The notes: generated by a model from the letters alone, not told the origin. DNA of 64,000 nt from Pseudomonas fluvialis (GCF_002234375.1 NZ_NMQV01000002.1:62001-126000); one strand, 5' to 3'. Shown: positions 1 to 8,288, counted from the stretch's first letter. Numbers and translations are program-made.

Positions 1-416
1 TCGGCGGCCACCAGCTGCAAGCGCTCCAGCTCGTCCACCGATTCGACGTTGAAGCAGTGCACGCCGACTTCCAGGGCGCGGCGCATGTCGTCGCGGGTCT
101 TGCCGACGCCGGAGAAGACGATCTTGCCCGGCTCGCCGCCAGCGGCCAGCACGCGCTCCAGCTCGCCACGCGAGACGATGTCGAAGCCGGCACCGAGGCG
201 CGCCAGGACGTTCAGCACGCCCAGGTTGGAGTTGGCCTTGACCGCGAAGCAGACCAGGTGCGGCATGCCGGCCAGGGCGTCGGCATAGGCGCGGTACTGC
301 GCCTCGATGTGGGCGCGGGAATAGACGTAGGTGGGCGTGCCGAAGCGTTCGGCAATGGCGGACAGGGCCACGCCCTCCGCGAACAGTTGGCCGTCGCGGT
401 TGTGGAAGGCTTGCAT
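1..416 (-). CDS. lysA: Diaminopimelate decarboxylase (N-terminal part, cut by window start)
   Basis: This would convert meso-diaminopimelate to L-lysine and CO2, the last step of lysine synthesis, in the cytosol with PLP. The visible 138 residues begin MQAFHNRDGQ and match the start of the fold-type III decarboxylase barrel. The segment CFAVKANSN carries the PLP-binding lysine at about residue 60, followed by the typical GAGFDIVSRGE and FSGVGKT motifs. The ATG at 414-416 is the natural start and the reading frame runs off the window edge. It lies just upstream of lptM on the same strand, the usual lptM-lysA order in gammaproteobacteria. The C-terminal catalytic cysteine region is outside the window. 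Confidence 0.95.
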   Translation of the reverse strand, partial: MQAFHNRDGQLFAEGVALSAIAERFGTPTYVYSRAHIEAQYRAYADALAGMPHLVCFAVKANSNLGVLNVLARLGAGFDIVSRGELERVLAAGGEPGKIVFSGVGKTRDDMRRALEVGVHCFNVESVDELERLQLVAA

Positions 417-425
417 GCGGACCCC

Positions 426-563
426 TTAGAGGAAAACGTCTTTGTCGCGTTCTTTGGTGGTTTTTTCGTCGTCAGGCAGGTACAGCGGACCTTTTTGGCC
501 ACAACCGGCGAGGGCGCTGCACAGCACGGCGAGCGCGAGGAAGGGAAGCAGCAGGCGCTTCAT
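426..563 (-). CDS. lptM: LPS-assembly lipoprotein LptM (LppL/YifL family)
   Basis: This 45-residue lipoprotein has a signal peptide, [20 protein letters not shown], ending in the lipobox LAG|C with Cys21 as the lipidated residue. The mature part begins [10 protein letters not shown], the hallmark of the LptM/YifL family. In E. coli, LptM binds and helps mature the LPS translocon LptD/LptE in the outer membrane; earlier Pseudomonas literature calls this gene lppL. It ends 10 bp before lysA on the same strand and is probably cotranscribed with it. The tail is short and charged ([12 protein letters not shown]). Confidence 0.88.
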   Translation of the reverse strand: MKRLLLPFLALAVLCSALAGCGQKGPLYLPDDEKTTKERDKDVFL

Positions 564-698
564 GGCGTAATCCTTTGCAAAATCGGCGATTGGCGGGGAG
601 TATACCGGCCACCCGGCGCCTTGCCTATGCGCCCGCGCCGCGTCCTTTGTGGCTTGCAGCCCGTCCGGGGATGGCCCTTTTTGTTGTGAGGAATGATG

Positions 699-1031
699 AT
701 GACTCTTAGCCCTGCACGCTTTCATGCGCTGGTCGATGCGGTTCAGGAAAGCGTGGAAAATGTCTTCGATGACAGCGACCTGGATATCGATCTGGAAAAC
801 AGCGGTGGTGTGCTGACCGTGCGTTTCGAGAATGGCAGCCAGCTGATCCTCAGCCGTCAGGAAGCCCTGGCCCAGCTGTGGGTGGCGGCACGTTCCGGTG
901 GTTTCCATTTCGACTACGACAGCGATAACCAGCGCTGGCTGTGTGACAGCGGTAGCGAGCCGTTGGGCGAGTTGCTGGCGCGGGTGGCCTTGGAGCAGGG
1001 TGGCGAGGCGCTGGACTTCGCCGGGCTGTGA
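699..1031 (+). CDS. cyaY: Iron-sulfur cluster assembly protein CyaY (bacterial frataxin)
   Basis: Frataxin-like protein of about 110 residues that binds iron and modulates IscS-dependent Fe-S cluster assembly. It shows an acidic first helix ([18 protein letters not shown]) and the conserved beta-sheet motifs [20 protein letters not shown] and W(V)[12 protein letters not shown]. Three consecutive ATG codons lie at 693, 696 and 699. The ribosome site GTGAGGA at 686-692 is best spaced for the third, so 699 is preferred. It is divergent from lptM-lysA, the normal gammaproteobacterial arrangement. Confidence 0.93.
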   Translation: MTLSPARFHALVDAVQESVENVFDDSDLDIDLENSGGVLTVRFENGSQLILSRQEALAQLWVAARSGGFHFDYDSDNQRWLCDSGSEPLGELLARVALEQGGEALDFAGL

Positions 1032-1175
1032 AACCGACAGGTCGCTAGCCGGTGTGCGCGTCGGGCGCCTGCGCAGGGGTGGCTAACAAGTGCTTACATA
1101 GTCGTGCTGGTTATCGCCGGAGAGGCGCGCATACTGGCCGTCCATGCGCTGAGCAGGCCACGAGGGTCGGCACCG

Positions 1176-1448
1176 ATGAATCATTTCTACCTGATCCCCT
1201 TCCTGTTGCTCTGCGGCCTGTTCTACGGCATGACCTTCGCGGTGCTCAAGCTCAATCGCTGGAAGGCCCTACCGACCGAGGAACAGTACCTGGCCAGCCT
1301 GGCGGGTCACCTGGCCGGCCAGCCTGCGCAGTGCAGCCACTGTGCCTCGGCGACCATCGAGGAGCGCGGCGAGTGGGGGCGCAACAGCCAGGAACGGGTG
1401 TTCGTCTGCCAGGGCTGTGGCCGCAAGCTGTACCGTAGCCAGCACTGA
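1176..1448 (+). CDS. Small membrane-anchored zinc-ribbon-like protein, function unknown
   Basis: A 90-residue protein with one N-terminal hydrophobic segment (residues 5-25, FYLIPFLLLCGLFYGMTFAV). The soluble tail carries two CxxC knuckles, CSHC at 53-56 and CQGC at 78-81, spaced as in a zinc ribbon. The predicted layout is an inner-membrane anchor with a cytosolic metal-binding domain. I chose the ATG at 1176 because an upstream in-frame extension would add a low-complexity, non-membrane stretch before the anchor. It sits between cyaY and rnk, where P. aeruginosa also has an uncharacterised gene. No function can be assigned from sequence. Confidence 0.7.
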   Translation: MNHFYLIPFLLLCGLFYGMTFAVLKLNRWKALPTEEQYLASLAGHLAGQPAQCSHCASATIEERGEWGRNSQERVFVCQGCGRKLYRSQH

Positions 1449-1561
1449 CGGCGTGCGCTGTTTCGTGTCGTCGTGCGTCTTGGTCGGCAGGCATGCCTTG
1501 CCATTTGTCGTCGCTATGGTAGTGTCGGCCTAACGAGCCAATCTGACCGCTCTGTCAAACC

Positions 1562-1592
1562 AAGCCCCGCCTGTCCCGGTGGGGCTTTTTGC
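1562..1592 (+). terminator. Rho-independent terminator upstream of rnk
   Basis: AAGCCCC at 1562-1568 pairs with GGGGCTT at 1581-1587 around a 12-nt loop. The U-tract follows directly and continues as GCATTTTTTG. It would end transcripts from the small zinc-ribbon gene. Because rnk starts only 32 bp later, it could also act as a leader attenuator if transcription begins upstream of it. Confidence 0.7.
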
Positions 1593-1623
1593 ATTTTTTG
1601 TTCAAGGGAGAACTTGTCACGCC

Positions 1624-2028
1624 ATGAACGCCCAGCCGCCCATCATCATCACTCGTGTCGACCTGCAACGCCTGGAGCGCCTGCTCGACAGTCTGGAGGA
1701 GTACGGCCCTGGCGCCGAGGCGCTGGAGCAGGAACTGGCGCGTGCCCAGGTGGTCGGCCATGACGAAGTGCCGGCGGGCGTGGTGACCATGAATTCGCGT
1801 GTGCATTGCCGTGAAGAGGCCAGTGGCAAGGACTACCACCTGACCCTGGTGTATCCGCAGGATGCCGGTGGCGAGGGCCGCGTTTCCATCCTGGCCCCGG
1901 TGGGCAGTGCCTTGCTGGGGCTGTCGGTCGGTCAGCACATCGACTGGCCGGCACCAGGCGGCAAGCAGCTCAAGCTGACTCTGCTGGCTGTGGAGTATCA
2001 GCCGGAGGCCGCCGGCGAGTTGCGTTGA
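1624..2028 (+). CDS. rnk: Nucleoside diphosphate kinase regulator Rnk
   Basis: A 134-residue protein of the Rnk/GreA-GreB C-terminal domain family. An N-terminal helical hairpin (about residues 10-45) is followed by a FKBP-like GreA/B C-terminal domain containing VTMNSRVHC, HLTLVYPQDA and VSILAPVGSALLGL. Rnk binds RNA polymerase in E. coli. In P. aeruginosa it was described as affecting Ndk levels and alginate. A ribosome site (AGGGAGAA) precedes the ATG at 1624. The gene is convergent with the HPF-like gene downstream. Confidence 0.9.
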   Translation: MNAQPPIIITRVDLQRLERLLDSLEEYGPGAEALEQELARAQVVGHDEVPAGVVTMNSRVHCREEASGKDYHLTLVYPQDAGGEGRVSILAPVGSALLGLSVGQHIDWPAPGGKQLKLTLLAVEYQPEAAGELR

Positions 2029-2042
2029 GAAGCGCAGGGCTG

Positions 2043-2062
2043 CGGCAGGTCTGAGCCTGCCG
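2043..2062. terminator. Hairpin between convergent rnk and HPF-like gene
   Basis: CGGCAGG (2043-2049) and CCTGCCG (2056-2062) form a perfect 7-bp stem with a 6-nt loop in the 46-bp gap between two convergent genes. There is no U-tract on either strand, so it is a weak or 3'-end-stabilising hairpin rather than a classical terminator. Confidence 0.45.
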
Positions 2063-2074
2063 TCAGCGTGGGGG

Positions 2075-2479
2075 TTACAGGCTGCGCAGTTGTTCGGCAG
2101 CCAGAAAGTCTTCTTCGAGCAGGGCGTCCTGGCTGGCCGTGCTGTCCTCTACCGGCTGGCTGGTGCGGCGTGCCCGCAGCTTGCCGAACTGGTGCTCCAG
2201 GGCGTGATGCAGCTTTTCCGCTGCACCGTCGATGGCTTGTTCCAGGGCTTCGGCCTTGTGTGTGACGGAAATTGGCTGTAGGCCTTTGGGGCGTGCTTCG
2301 ATCTGGCAGCGCTTGTCCTGCGCCCCGGCCTTGTGGGCGTTCTCGTCATTGAGGTGCACGACCACACGGGTCAGTTCGTCGTCGAAACGTTCCAGGCGGC
2401 TGGCCAGGGTGGCGCTGACCCACTCGGCCAGGCGCGCGCTACCTTCGATATGGTTGTCGCTGTGTACTTGGATTTGCAT
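2075..2479 (-). CDS. HPF/RaiA-family ribosome-associated protein
   Basis: A 134-residue protein with the sigma-54-modulation/ribosomal S30AE fold. It has an N-terminal strand (MQIQVHSDNHI), a helix (EWVSATLASRLERF), the strand VVVHLNDENAHK and the helix EALEQAIDGAAEKLHHALEHQFGKLR. Family members bind the 30S decoding region and help hibernating ribosomes persist. It lacks the long HPF C-terminal dimerisation domain and instead has a short acidic tail. It is distinct from the rpoN-linked hpf, so it is probably an extra paralogue. It starts at the ATG at 2477-2479 and has its own 111-bp upstream gap. Confidence 0.82.
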   Translation of the reverse strand: MQIQVHSDNHIEGSARLAEWVSATLASRLERFDDELTRVVVHLNDENAHKAGAQDKRCQIEARPKGLQPISVTHKAEALEQAIDGAAEKLHHALEHQFGKLRARRTSQPVEDSTASQDALLEEDFLAAEQLRSL

Positions 2480-2590
2480 GACGCGTTCCTTCTTCAGCTC
2501 AAGATGCCGCCCATGCCGGGCGACACTTGCAGCCTACGCCTTTCTCGCTGCGACAAGCCAGCAAAGAAAAATCCAGACATCCTTTACTGG

Positions 2591-3715
2591 CTACAGCGTA
2601 TCGAGGAAAGCGCGTAAGGCTTGCAGTTCGGCGCGTTGCAACTGCAAAGGCTGGAGTAGCGGAGAGGTTTTCGGGAACAGGGGATCCTCGCGTTGTTGTG
2701 CGTTGGCCGGTTGCGGGCGGGGCATGCCGGCGTTGTACAGGTTGAGTATGCCTTCCAACTGGCGGAACAGACCGTTGTGCATCCACGGGCCGGTGCGACT
2801 GACCTGGCGTAGCGACGGGGTACGGAACGCGCCGACATCTTCGGCGCGACCGCTCACCAGGTAGCGACCGAGGTCCTCATAGCGGCGTCCGTAATAGGTC
2901 AGGCCGAGGTTGTGGAAGCGATTGTCGCTGAGCGCCGGGCCGGAATGGCAGTTCATGCAGCGCGCCTTGCCGCGGAACAGGTGTAGACCGTGCAGTTGCT
3001 GGTCACTGAGCAGTTGCTGGCGGCCCTGGAGGAACAGGTCGAAACGGTTGTTGCGTGGTAGCAGGCTGCGTTGGTAGCTGGCCAGTGCCTGGGCAATCTG
3101 TTCGGCCCGCAGTGGGGCTGGATCGGCAAAGGCCTTGCGAAACAAGGTCGGGTAGTCCGGGCTATTGCGTAGACGTACCACCAGTTCGTCGCTGCTGAAG
3201 GCCATCTCCAGCGGGTCGCTGACGGGCATCAGCGCCTGGCTTTCCAGGTCTGCGGCGCGTCCATCCCAGAACAGTGGCTGTACCAGTCCGGCATTGGCGG
3301 CGCTGGGCGAGTTGCGTTTACCGGCGGCACGCTGGTGACCGAACGACACGCGCCGGCCGTCGGCGAAGGCCAGGTCAGGTTCATGGCAGCTGGCACAGGC
3401 TATCTGCTGCGAGCGCGACAAGCGTGGGTCGAAGAACAGCTTTTCGCCAAGCGCTACCTTGGCCGGCGTGTCCGGGTTGCCGGCAGGCGCTGTGAGGCGC
3501 TCGGGGAGTGGCCCCAGTTCGCGCCAGGTAACGCCTGCATCCACTTGCGGTGGCGGCCAATGCGCCGGAGGCTGCTGGTATATGGCGCGCAGGCAGGCAT
3601 AGCCTGCGGCGTCGGGGGTGGCGCCAAGGCGCGTCAGACAGGCCGGGTCGGCCTGGCTGTGCGCATGCCAGAGCAGGCTTAGCAACAGGCCGAGCAGGGG
3701 GCGATAGGAAAACAT
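2591..3715 (-). CDS. Periplasmic di-heme cytochrome c peroxidase, MauG/CcpA family
   Basis: A 374-residue exported protein with a signal peptide, MFSYRPLLGLLLSLLWHAHSQA, and two heme c sites: CASCH (residues 107-111) and CMNCH (253-257). Other family landmarks are FDPRLSRSQQIACASCH, PLFWDGRAADLESQA, and FRTPSLRQVSRTGPWMHNG. The family reduces H2O2 with electrons from small cytochromes or copper proteins, or, like MauG and MbnH, oxidises a protein partner. It directly follows the TonB-dependent receptor (receptor stop 3770), which suggests cotranscription. I chose the ATG at 3713-3715 because it opens the signal peptide. An upstream ATG at 3751 would add 12 polar residues. The partner substrate is unknown. 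Confidence 0.88.
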   Translation of the reverse strand: MFSYRPLLGLLLSLLWHAHSQADPACLTRLGATPDAAGYACLRAIYQQPPAHWPPPQVDAGVTWRELGPLPERLTAPAGNPDTPAKVALGEKLFFDPRLSRSQQIACASCHEPDLAFADGRRVSFGHQRAAGKRNSPSAANAGLVQPLFWDGRAADLESQALMPVSDPLEMAFSSDELVVRLRNSPDYPTLFRKAFADPAPLRAEQIAQALASYQRSLLPRNNRFDLFLQGRQQLLSDQQLHGLHLFRGKARCMNCHSGPALSDNRFHNLGLTYYGRRYEDLGRYLVSGRAEDVGAFRTPSLRQVSRTGPWMHNGLFRQLEGILNLYNAGMPRPQPANAQQREDPLFPKTSPLLQPLQLQRAELQALRAFLDTL

Positions 3716-3769
3716 GCAGAGCTCGTTATGGGAGGTGCGCCCCGTCGCCATTGGGCCGGGGCGCTGGGT

Positions 3770-6592
3770 TCAGAAGCGGTAACCCACTTCCAGCCAGTAT
3801 TGGCGGCCGACCTCGTAGGTGGGCGTGGCTGTGGCGTTGACACTGCTGGCATCGGCGACAATGACCCGGTCAGTCAGGTTGAACACATCCACATTGACGA
3901 ACACGGCCTGCTCACGGGCTGTCGGCAGCTCCCAGGCTAGGCGCAGGTCCCAGGTCAGGGCGGCGGCATACTGCACTTCGTCCCAGACATCGACACGCTC
4001 GCCCTGATAGTCGACCTTTTGTCCCGTGGCGCCGATTTTGCTGTAGCCGGCACGGTAGCGCAGGAAGTTGCTCAGGGTGAGGTTCAGCGCGGAAAGTTCG
4101 CTGACCGTGGTCAGACGCGCCGTCCATGGCCGGTTGTAGTTGTCGGCTGGGCGATCGGCATAGCGGATGAAATTGCCCTGGTACTGGATCACCGGGTTTT
4201 CCAGGTAGGCGTCGCTGTCATCGAAATAGCTGGGTGCACTGGCCTGGCGATCAGTCCAGTCGAGTGCCAGCTGGCCGCTGTGGCTGGCGCCCAGCCAGGC
4301 ATAGGCCTGCAGCGGCGTGACGGTGAGCGTGTAGATATCGGTCTCGCTACTGCCACCATTGGTGTAGGTGGTGTAGTTGTTGGCCAGGGTAGGGTCGTCG
4401 GCTGGCTGTCCGAGCGCGTTGCCCGATACCTGGATGACCTGATCGCGGCCTTTGCGGCGGACATACTTGACGCCGAACTCCAGGCCCTGCCATTGCTGCA
4501 GCAGGCCGAGCATCAGCTCGTCGTCATAGGCGATGTCCAGTTGGTTGAAGCGCACCTGATTGAGCGCCTGGCTGCCTACCGACCAGTCGTCTTCCAGCGA
4601 GTTGCGCACTTCGTTGTTGTAACGCAGGCGGTTACGACCTTCCTGCAGGCGCCAGGCGGCGATATTGCGGCCGTAGTAGCGGTTGGCACCGGCCTGCAGC
4701 AGGGTCTGCCGGTTACCCAGGAGGTCGTACTGCATGGCCAGGCGTGGCGCCAGGGTGGTCTGGTCCATGTAGCTGTCGTCATCCAGGCGAATGCCCGGAC
4801 GCAGGTTGAGGCGTCCCAGCTGAATGTCATCCTGCAGGTACAGGCCCAGGCTGGTTGTGTCGAAGGCAAACTCGCCGGTGGCATAGCGGGTGCGCCGGGT
4901 CAGGAACTGGCCTGGCCAACCATTGGTTGCGGGGGTGCTGGTGGTGGTGGTGCCGAGGCTGCAGGCGACGTTGTCGGTTTGCCCGCGACTGTTGGTGCAG
5001 GTGCTGGTGCGGCGCGGCGTGGTATAGGTGCTGCTTTCGCTCAGGCGCTCGTAGTAGACGTGTTGCTGGTTGAGTTCCAGACCGCTTTGCACGCTGTGCT
5101 GGCTGCCCCACAAAGTGACGGGTTGCCACTCGACATCCAGCTTGTATTGCCAGGTACGCTGCTGCTGTTCGATGTCGCCAAACTCGCCTTCCAGAGTCAG
5201 GTTGCTGGTGCCCCAGTTCTTGCTCTGTGACTTGTGCCAGGTCATGTAGTCGTCGCTGTCCGGATCGCGGGACAGCTCCAGCTCGCTCCAGCCAAGCGTC
5301 TGCACGATGCGCGCCTGGTCGCCTTGCCAGCTGCCCTTGAGGTTGAACTGGGTGCCACCGGAGCGAATGTCGATACCTGAGTTGGCGATATTGGAACGGA
5401 AGTAGTGATTCTCTTCCGGGGCATAGGTCAGGCTGGACTCCAGCAGCAGGCGCTCGTTGGCCTGCCAGACACCCTTGACGAAGTAGTTGTCGATGCTGCG
5501 GCTTTGCTGTTCTTCGCGAAAGCCAAACGTATCGACCAGATGTGCCGAGTAGAAGCTCAACGGCATTTCCGAGCGCTTGCGACTGAAGTTGGCGAGCAGC
5601 CCGAAATCCTCGTGCAAGTGACCCTCCAGGGTGCCGCGCAGGATCTGTTTGTCGAACTCCGGCTGCTCGTTGTATGAGCTGGAGTTGGCAAAGCTTTCCG
5701 CCTGGCTGGGGTCGATGTGGTAATTGGTCCAGGACGAGCGCGTGGTCTGCCAGGACAGGCGGCCATGCAGCTCCTTGCTGGGACGACGCGTGCTGGCTTC
5801 GACCACCCCGCCGTTGAAGCCGCCGTAAGCGGCCGGCACGTTGCTGTCGTACACCTTGAGTTCGTCGAGCAGGTCGCTGTCCAGGGCCAGGCCCTGGCTG
5901 CGCCCGGGAACTGCAAACAACCGGTAGGGGGTTTCTTCCTGGGCGGGGTCGATGTCGTTGTTCATGTTCAGGCCGTCGACCACAAAGGCGTTCTGGTAGA
6001 ACTGTGCGCCATTGATGCTGATATTGGCCGGGCTGATTTCGCCGGGTGTCTTGCTGCTTTGTTGGCGATTGTCGAACTGCACGTTGGGATGGCTCTTGAG
6101 CAGGCTGGTCAGGTCACCATTACCTGCCGGCAGAGCTCGGATATGCGCGCTATCGAAGCGTGTTTCGCCTTGGTAGTCGATGCGCTCGCTACGGATCAGC
6201 GTGCTGTCCAGTTGCACCTTGCCGGCCTGCTCACTGGCCGGGGCTTGTACCAGCAGCGCATTATCGGCGATCACTCGCCAGCTCAGCCCGGTGCCTGCCA
6301 GCAGTTGCTGCAGGGCCTGAGCGACACTGTAGCGGCCGTGCAGGGCCGGGCTATGCCGGGTGCGCAGCAGCTGGCTGTCGACACTGACCTGCAGGCCTGC
6401 CTGTTCGGCAAAACGCAGCAGCGCCGTGTCCAGCGCCTGACTGGGGATATCGAAGTGATGCTGCTGTTGTGCCACGGCATGTCCCTTGTCCAGGGTGGCA
6501 GCCTGGCTGGGCAAGGCCTGGCCGAGCAGCAGGGCGAGCAGGCCCGGTGTGGCGAGGGTCGACCAGTGTGGGCGACGGAGGGTTGTACGCAT
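3770..6592 (-). CDS. TonB-dependent outer-membrane receptor/transducer with STN signalling domain
   Basis: A 940-residue outer-membrane protein. A signal peptide (about residues 1-31) is followed by a secretin/TonB short N-terminal (STN) domain at about 47-117 (FDIPSQALDTALLRFAEQAGLQVSV...), a TonB-box region near 126-134 and a plug at about 135-260 (INGAQFYQNAFVVDGLNM). The barrel ends in the canonical aromatic terminus GYRF. The STN domain marks it as a transducer that signals to FecR/FecI as well as importing a ligand. One extracellular-type segment is rich in Thr, Ser and Cys (around SSTYTTPRRTSTCTNSRG). The ligand cannot be read from sequence: siderophore, heme or metallophore are all possible. 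It lies downstream of fecI-fecR and upstream of the di-heme peroxidase. Confidence 0.92.
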   Translation of the reverse strand: MRTTLRRPHWSTLATPGLLALLLGQALPSQAATLDKGHAVAQQQHHFDIPSQALDTALLRFAEQAGLQVSVDSQLLRTRHSPALHGRYSVAQALQQLLAGTGLSWRVIADNALLVQAPASEQAGKVQLDSTLIRSERIDYQGETRFDSAHIRALPAGNGDLTSLLKSHPNVQFDNRQQSSKTPGEISPANISINGAQFYQNAFVVDGLNMNNDIDPAQEETPYRLFAVPGRSQGLALDSDLLDELKVYDSNVPAAYGGFNGGVVEASTRRPSKELHGRLSWQTTRSSWTNYHIDPSQAESFANSSSYNEQPEFDKQILRGTLEGHLHEDFGLLANFSRKRSEMPLSFYSAHLVDTFGFREEQQSRSIDNYFVKGVWQANERLLLESSLTYAPEENHYFRSNIANSGIDIRSGGTQFNLKGSWQGDQARIVQTLGWSELELSRDPDSDDYMTWHKSQSKNWGTSNLTLEGEFGDIEQQQRTWQYKLDVEWQPVTLWGSQHSVQSGLELNQQHVYYERLSESSTYTTPRRTSTCTNSRGQTDNVACSLGTTTTSTPATNGWPGQFLTRRTRYATGEFAFDTTSLGLYLQDDIQLGRLNLRPGIRLDDDSYMDQTTLAPRLAMQYDLLGNRQTLLQAGANRYYGRNIAAWRLQEGRNRLRYNNEVRNSLEDDWSVGSQALNQVRFNQLDIAYDDELMLGLLQQWQGLEFGVKYVRRKGRDQVIQVSGNALGQPADDPTLANNYTTYTNGGSSETDIYTLTVTPLQAYAWLGASHSGQLALDWTDRQASAPSYFDDSDAYLENPVIQYQGNFIRYADRPADNYNRPWTARLTTVSELSALNLTLSNFLRYRAGYSKIGATGQKVDYQGERVDVWDEVQYAAALTWDLRLAWELPTAREQAVFVNVDVFNLTDRVIVADASSVNATATPTYEVGRQYWLEVGYRF

Positions 6593-6621
6593 GATCTCAT
6601 CCCCAGGCAAAAGCGCCTTAT

Positions 6622-6640
6622 CTAAATGCGAATCAAAATC
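6622..6640 (-). promoter_or_regulatory. Candidate Fur box upstream of the TonB receptor gene
   Basis: CTAAATGCGAATCAAAATC matches the 19-bp Fur consensus GATAATGATAATCATTATC at 12 of 19 positions by hand count. It lies 30 bp upstream of the receptor start in an AT-rich pocket of otherwise GC-rich DNA. Further upstream on the minus strand is a possible ECF-type promoter, GAAAAT, 14 nt, CGTCTATAG. Iron control is inferred only. Confidence 0.4.
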
Positions 6641-6721
6641 AAATGATCTGAGTTCGCTATAGACGAATGGGGTGCACGGATTTTCAGAAAAAGCGCAAAA
6701 ATGCTTCGCGCAGCAGCGCGT

Positions 6722-7726
6722 TCAGGGACGCCGACGAATCAGGGTCAGGTGCTCTCCGATGGAGAGGAGTTCGCCGCCGAGCGGTTGTAGCGCCAGTTGC
6801 AGGGCCTGCTGGGGCTGCGTGAGGTCAAGTCGTGCGCTCAGGCGGCGTTCGCCGAGGGCAGGATCGAGCAACAGGACGATACCGGGGTGATAGGGCCTGA
6901 GTTGCTCGAGCACGTCATGCAGAGGTTGCTGTTCGACGAGCAACACGCCCTGCCGCCAGCTGGCCAACTGTTTGACCGGCGCTACCTGCAGCGCAGCTTG
7001 GCGACTGCCTTCTGTCCAGCGTAGTTGCTGCCCTGCTTGCAGCGTATAGCGTGCCGGCTGTCCGGCACTGCCGACCTGTACCTGGCCGCTGCTCACGCTG
7101 ACCTGTATCCGGCCGGGCTGTCGGGCGACCTCGAAGGCGGTGCCGGTGACGCGCACGGTGACGGCCGCGGCCTGCACCAGAAAGGGGCGCTGCGGGTCAT
7201 GATGCACGTCGAAGAACGCCTGGCCGGCGAGTAGCTGCACCTGGCGCTGCCGGCTGGCGAAGTCCAGCTGCAAGCGACTGCCGGGGGCCAGGGTTACCTG
7301 GCTGCCATCCGCCAGCGCATGCTGGCTGACCTGCAGGCCGTCATTGTGCAGCACGTTGCGCTCGTGGCCAGGCCCGCCGAGTACTACCGCGAGCAGGACT
7401 GCCGCGGCGCTGGCTAGCGCCCAGCGTCGGTTGCGCGGACGCGGCTGGCTGGCTTGCAAAGCAGGGCCGCTCAGCAGCCAGGTGCGTTCGGCTCGTGCAT
7501 AGGCCTGGCGATGCCGTGGATCGACAGCCAGCCAGGCCTGCAGGGGAGCATGCTGTGTGGCGTCGAGGTGTTGCTCATGAATCAGCAGCAGCCAGTCCAG
7601 GGCCTGCTGCCAGATCAGCTGTTCGGCATCGGCGGTGGGTGCGAGCGGTTGCGGCAAGGCCAGTCTTCCTGTGACGGGGGGTGAAGTGTGCGCTGCGCAG
7701 ACGGCGGGCGACAAGTCGTCATGCAC
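6722..7726 (-). CDS. FecR-family anti-sigma factor
   Basis: A 334-residue inner-membrane regulator. The cytosolic N-terminal domain (WQQALDWLLLIHEQHLDATQHAPLQAWLAVDPRHRQAYARAE) is the sigma-binding DUF4880 region. One transmembrane helix lies near residues 104-120 (RRWALASAAAVLLAVVLGG). The periplasmic FecR domain (DGSQVTLAPGSRLQLDFASRQRQVQLLAGQAFFDV, VTGTAFEV) would contact the receptor STN domain. The apparent start is a GTG immediately after the fecI stop codon, implying translational coupling; a later start cannot be excluded. It would hold the adjacent sigma factor inactive until the receptor binds its ligand. Confidence 0.88.
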   Translation of the reverse strand: MHDDLSPAVCAAHTSPPVTGRLALPQPLAPTADAEQLIWQQALDWLLLIHEQHLDATQHAPLQAWLAVDPRHRQAYARAERTWLLSGPALQASQPRPRNRRWALASAAAVLLAVVLGGPGHERNVLHNDGLQVSQHALADGSQVTLAPGSRLQLDFASRQRQVQLLAGQAFFDVHHDPQRPFLVQAAAVTVRVTGTAFEVARQPGRIQVSVSSGQVQVGSAGQPARYTLQAGQQLRWTEGSRQAALQVAPVKQLASWRQGVLLVEQQPLHDVLEQLRPYHPGIVLLLDPALGERRLSARLDLTQPQQALQLALQPLGGELLSIGEHLTLIRRRP

Positions 7727-8242
7727 TCAGTGGTCGTCCAGCTGCTCAGCGCAGTGGCTGAGTGCCGCGCGTACCAGCTGGTGAGCCAGGCCAACCGAGA
7801 TATCCAGGCGGCGGGCGACTTCCTGCAGCGTCAGGCCTTCCAGGCGATGCAGGGCAAAAGCCTCGCGGGTACGCGGGGGGAGCGTTTGCACGGATTGATG
7901 CAGGCGGCGCAGCTGGGCCTGGCTGCTCACCTGGCGTTCCGGATCGGGCGTCGTGCTGGGTAGTTGGCCCAGCGCGGCCTGGCTGTCGTCCGGGCGGCGT
8001 TCGCGACCTAAGCGGCGCTGCACATCCAGCGCCAGGTTGCGCACGATGCGGTATAGGTAGCCGACCGGCTGGCGCATCGGCAGGCTGGACGAGGGGTTCT
8101 GCGCAAAGCGCAGCCAGGCATCCTGAACCACGTCCTCGGCTTGGGCGCGGCAGCCCACGATGGGCGCGGCATAGTCAACCAGGGCGGCACGATGGTTAAG
8201 GTAGATATCCAGTTTATCGGGCTGTTCGGGCAAGGCTGCCAA
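7727..8242 (-). CDS. FecI-type ECF sigma factor
   Basis: A sigma-70 family ECF protein of about 171 residues. Region 2 spans roughly residues 16-85 (YLNHRAALVDYAAPIVGCRAQAEDVVQDAWLRF ... YLYRIVRNLALDVQRR). Region 4, with a helix-turn-helix, spans about 115-165 (LPPRTREAFALHRLEGLTLQEVARRLDISVGLAHQLV). It would direct RNA polymerase to the receptor-peroxidase promoter. The longest plausible start is a TTG at 8240-8242; the true start may be slightly downstream near KLDIYLNHR. It is followed without a gap by the FecR gene. Confidence 0.9.
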   Translation of the reverse strand: MAALPEQPDKLDIYLNHRAALVDYAAPIVGCRAQAEDVVQDAWLRFAQNPSSSLPMRQPVGYLYRIVRNLALDVQRRLGRERRPDDSQAALGQLPSTTPDPERQVSSQAQLRRLHQSVQTLPPRTREAFALHRLEGLTLQEVARRLDISVGLAHQLVRAALSHCAEQLDDH

Positions 8243-8288
8243 TACCGCAGACGGTGTTTACGGGGCGGGGTATGCAGGCATTCTAACT

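Noticed and set aside
4019..5230. A 403-codon frame antisense to the TonB receptor
   Set aside because: The receptor has signal peptide, STN, plug and a C-terminal aromatic residue. The antisense frame shows no motif.
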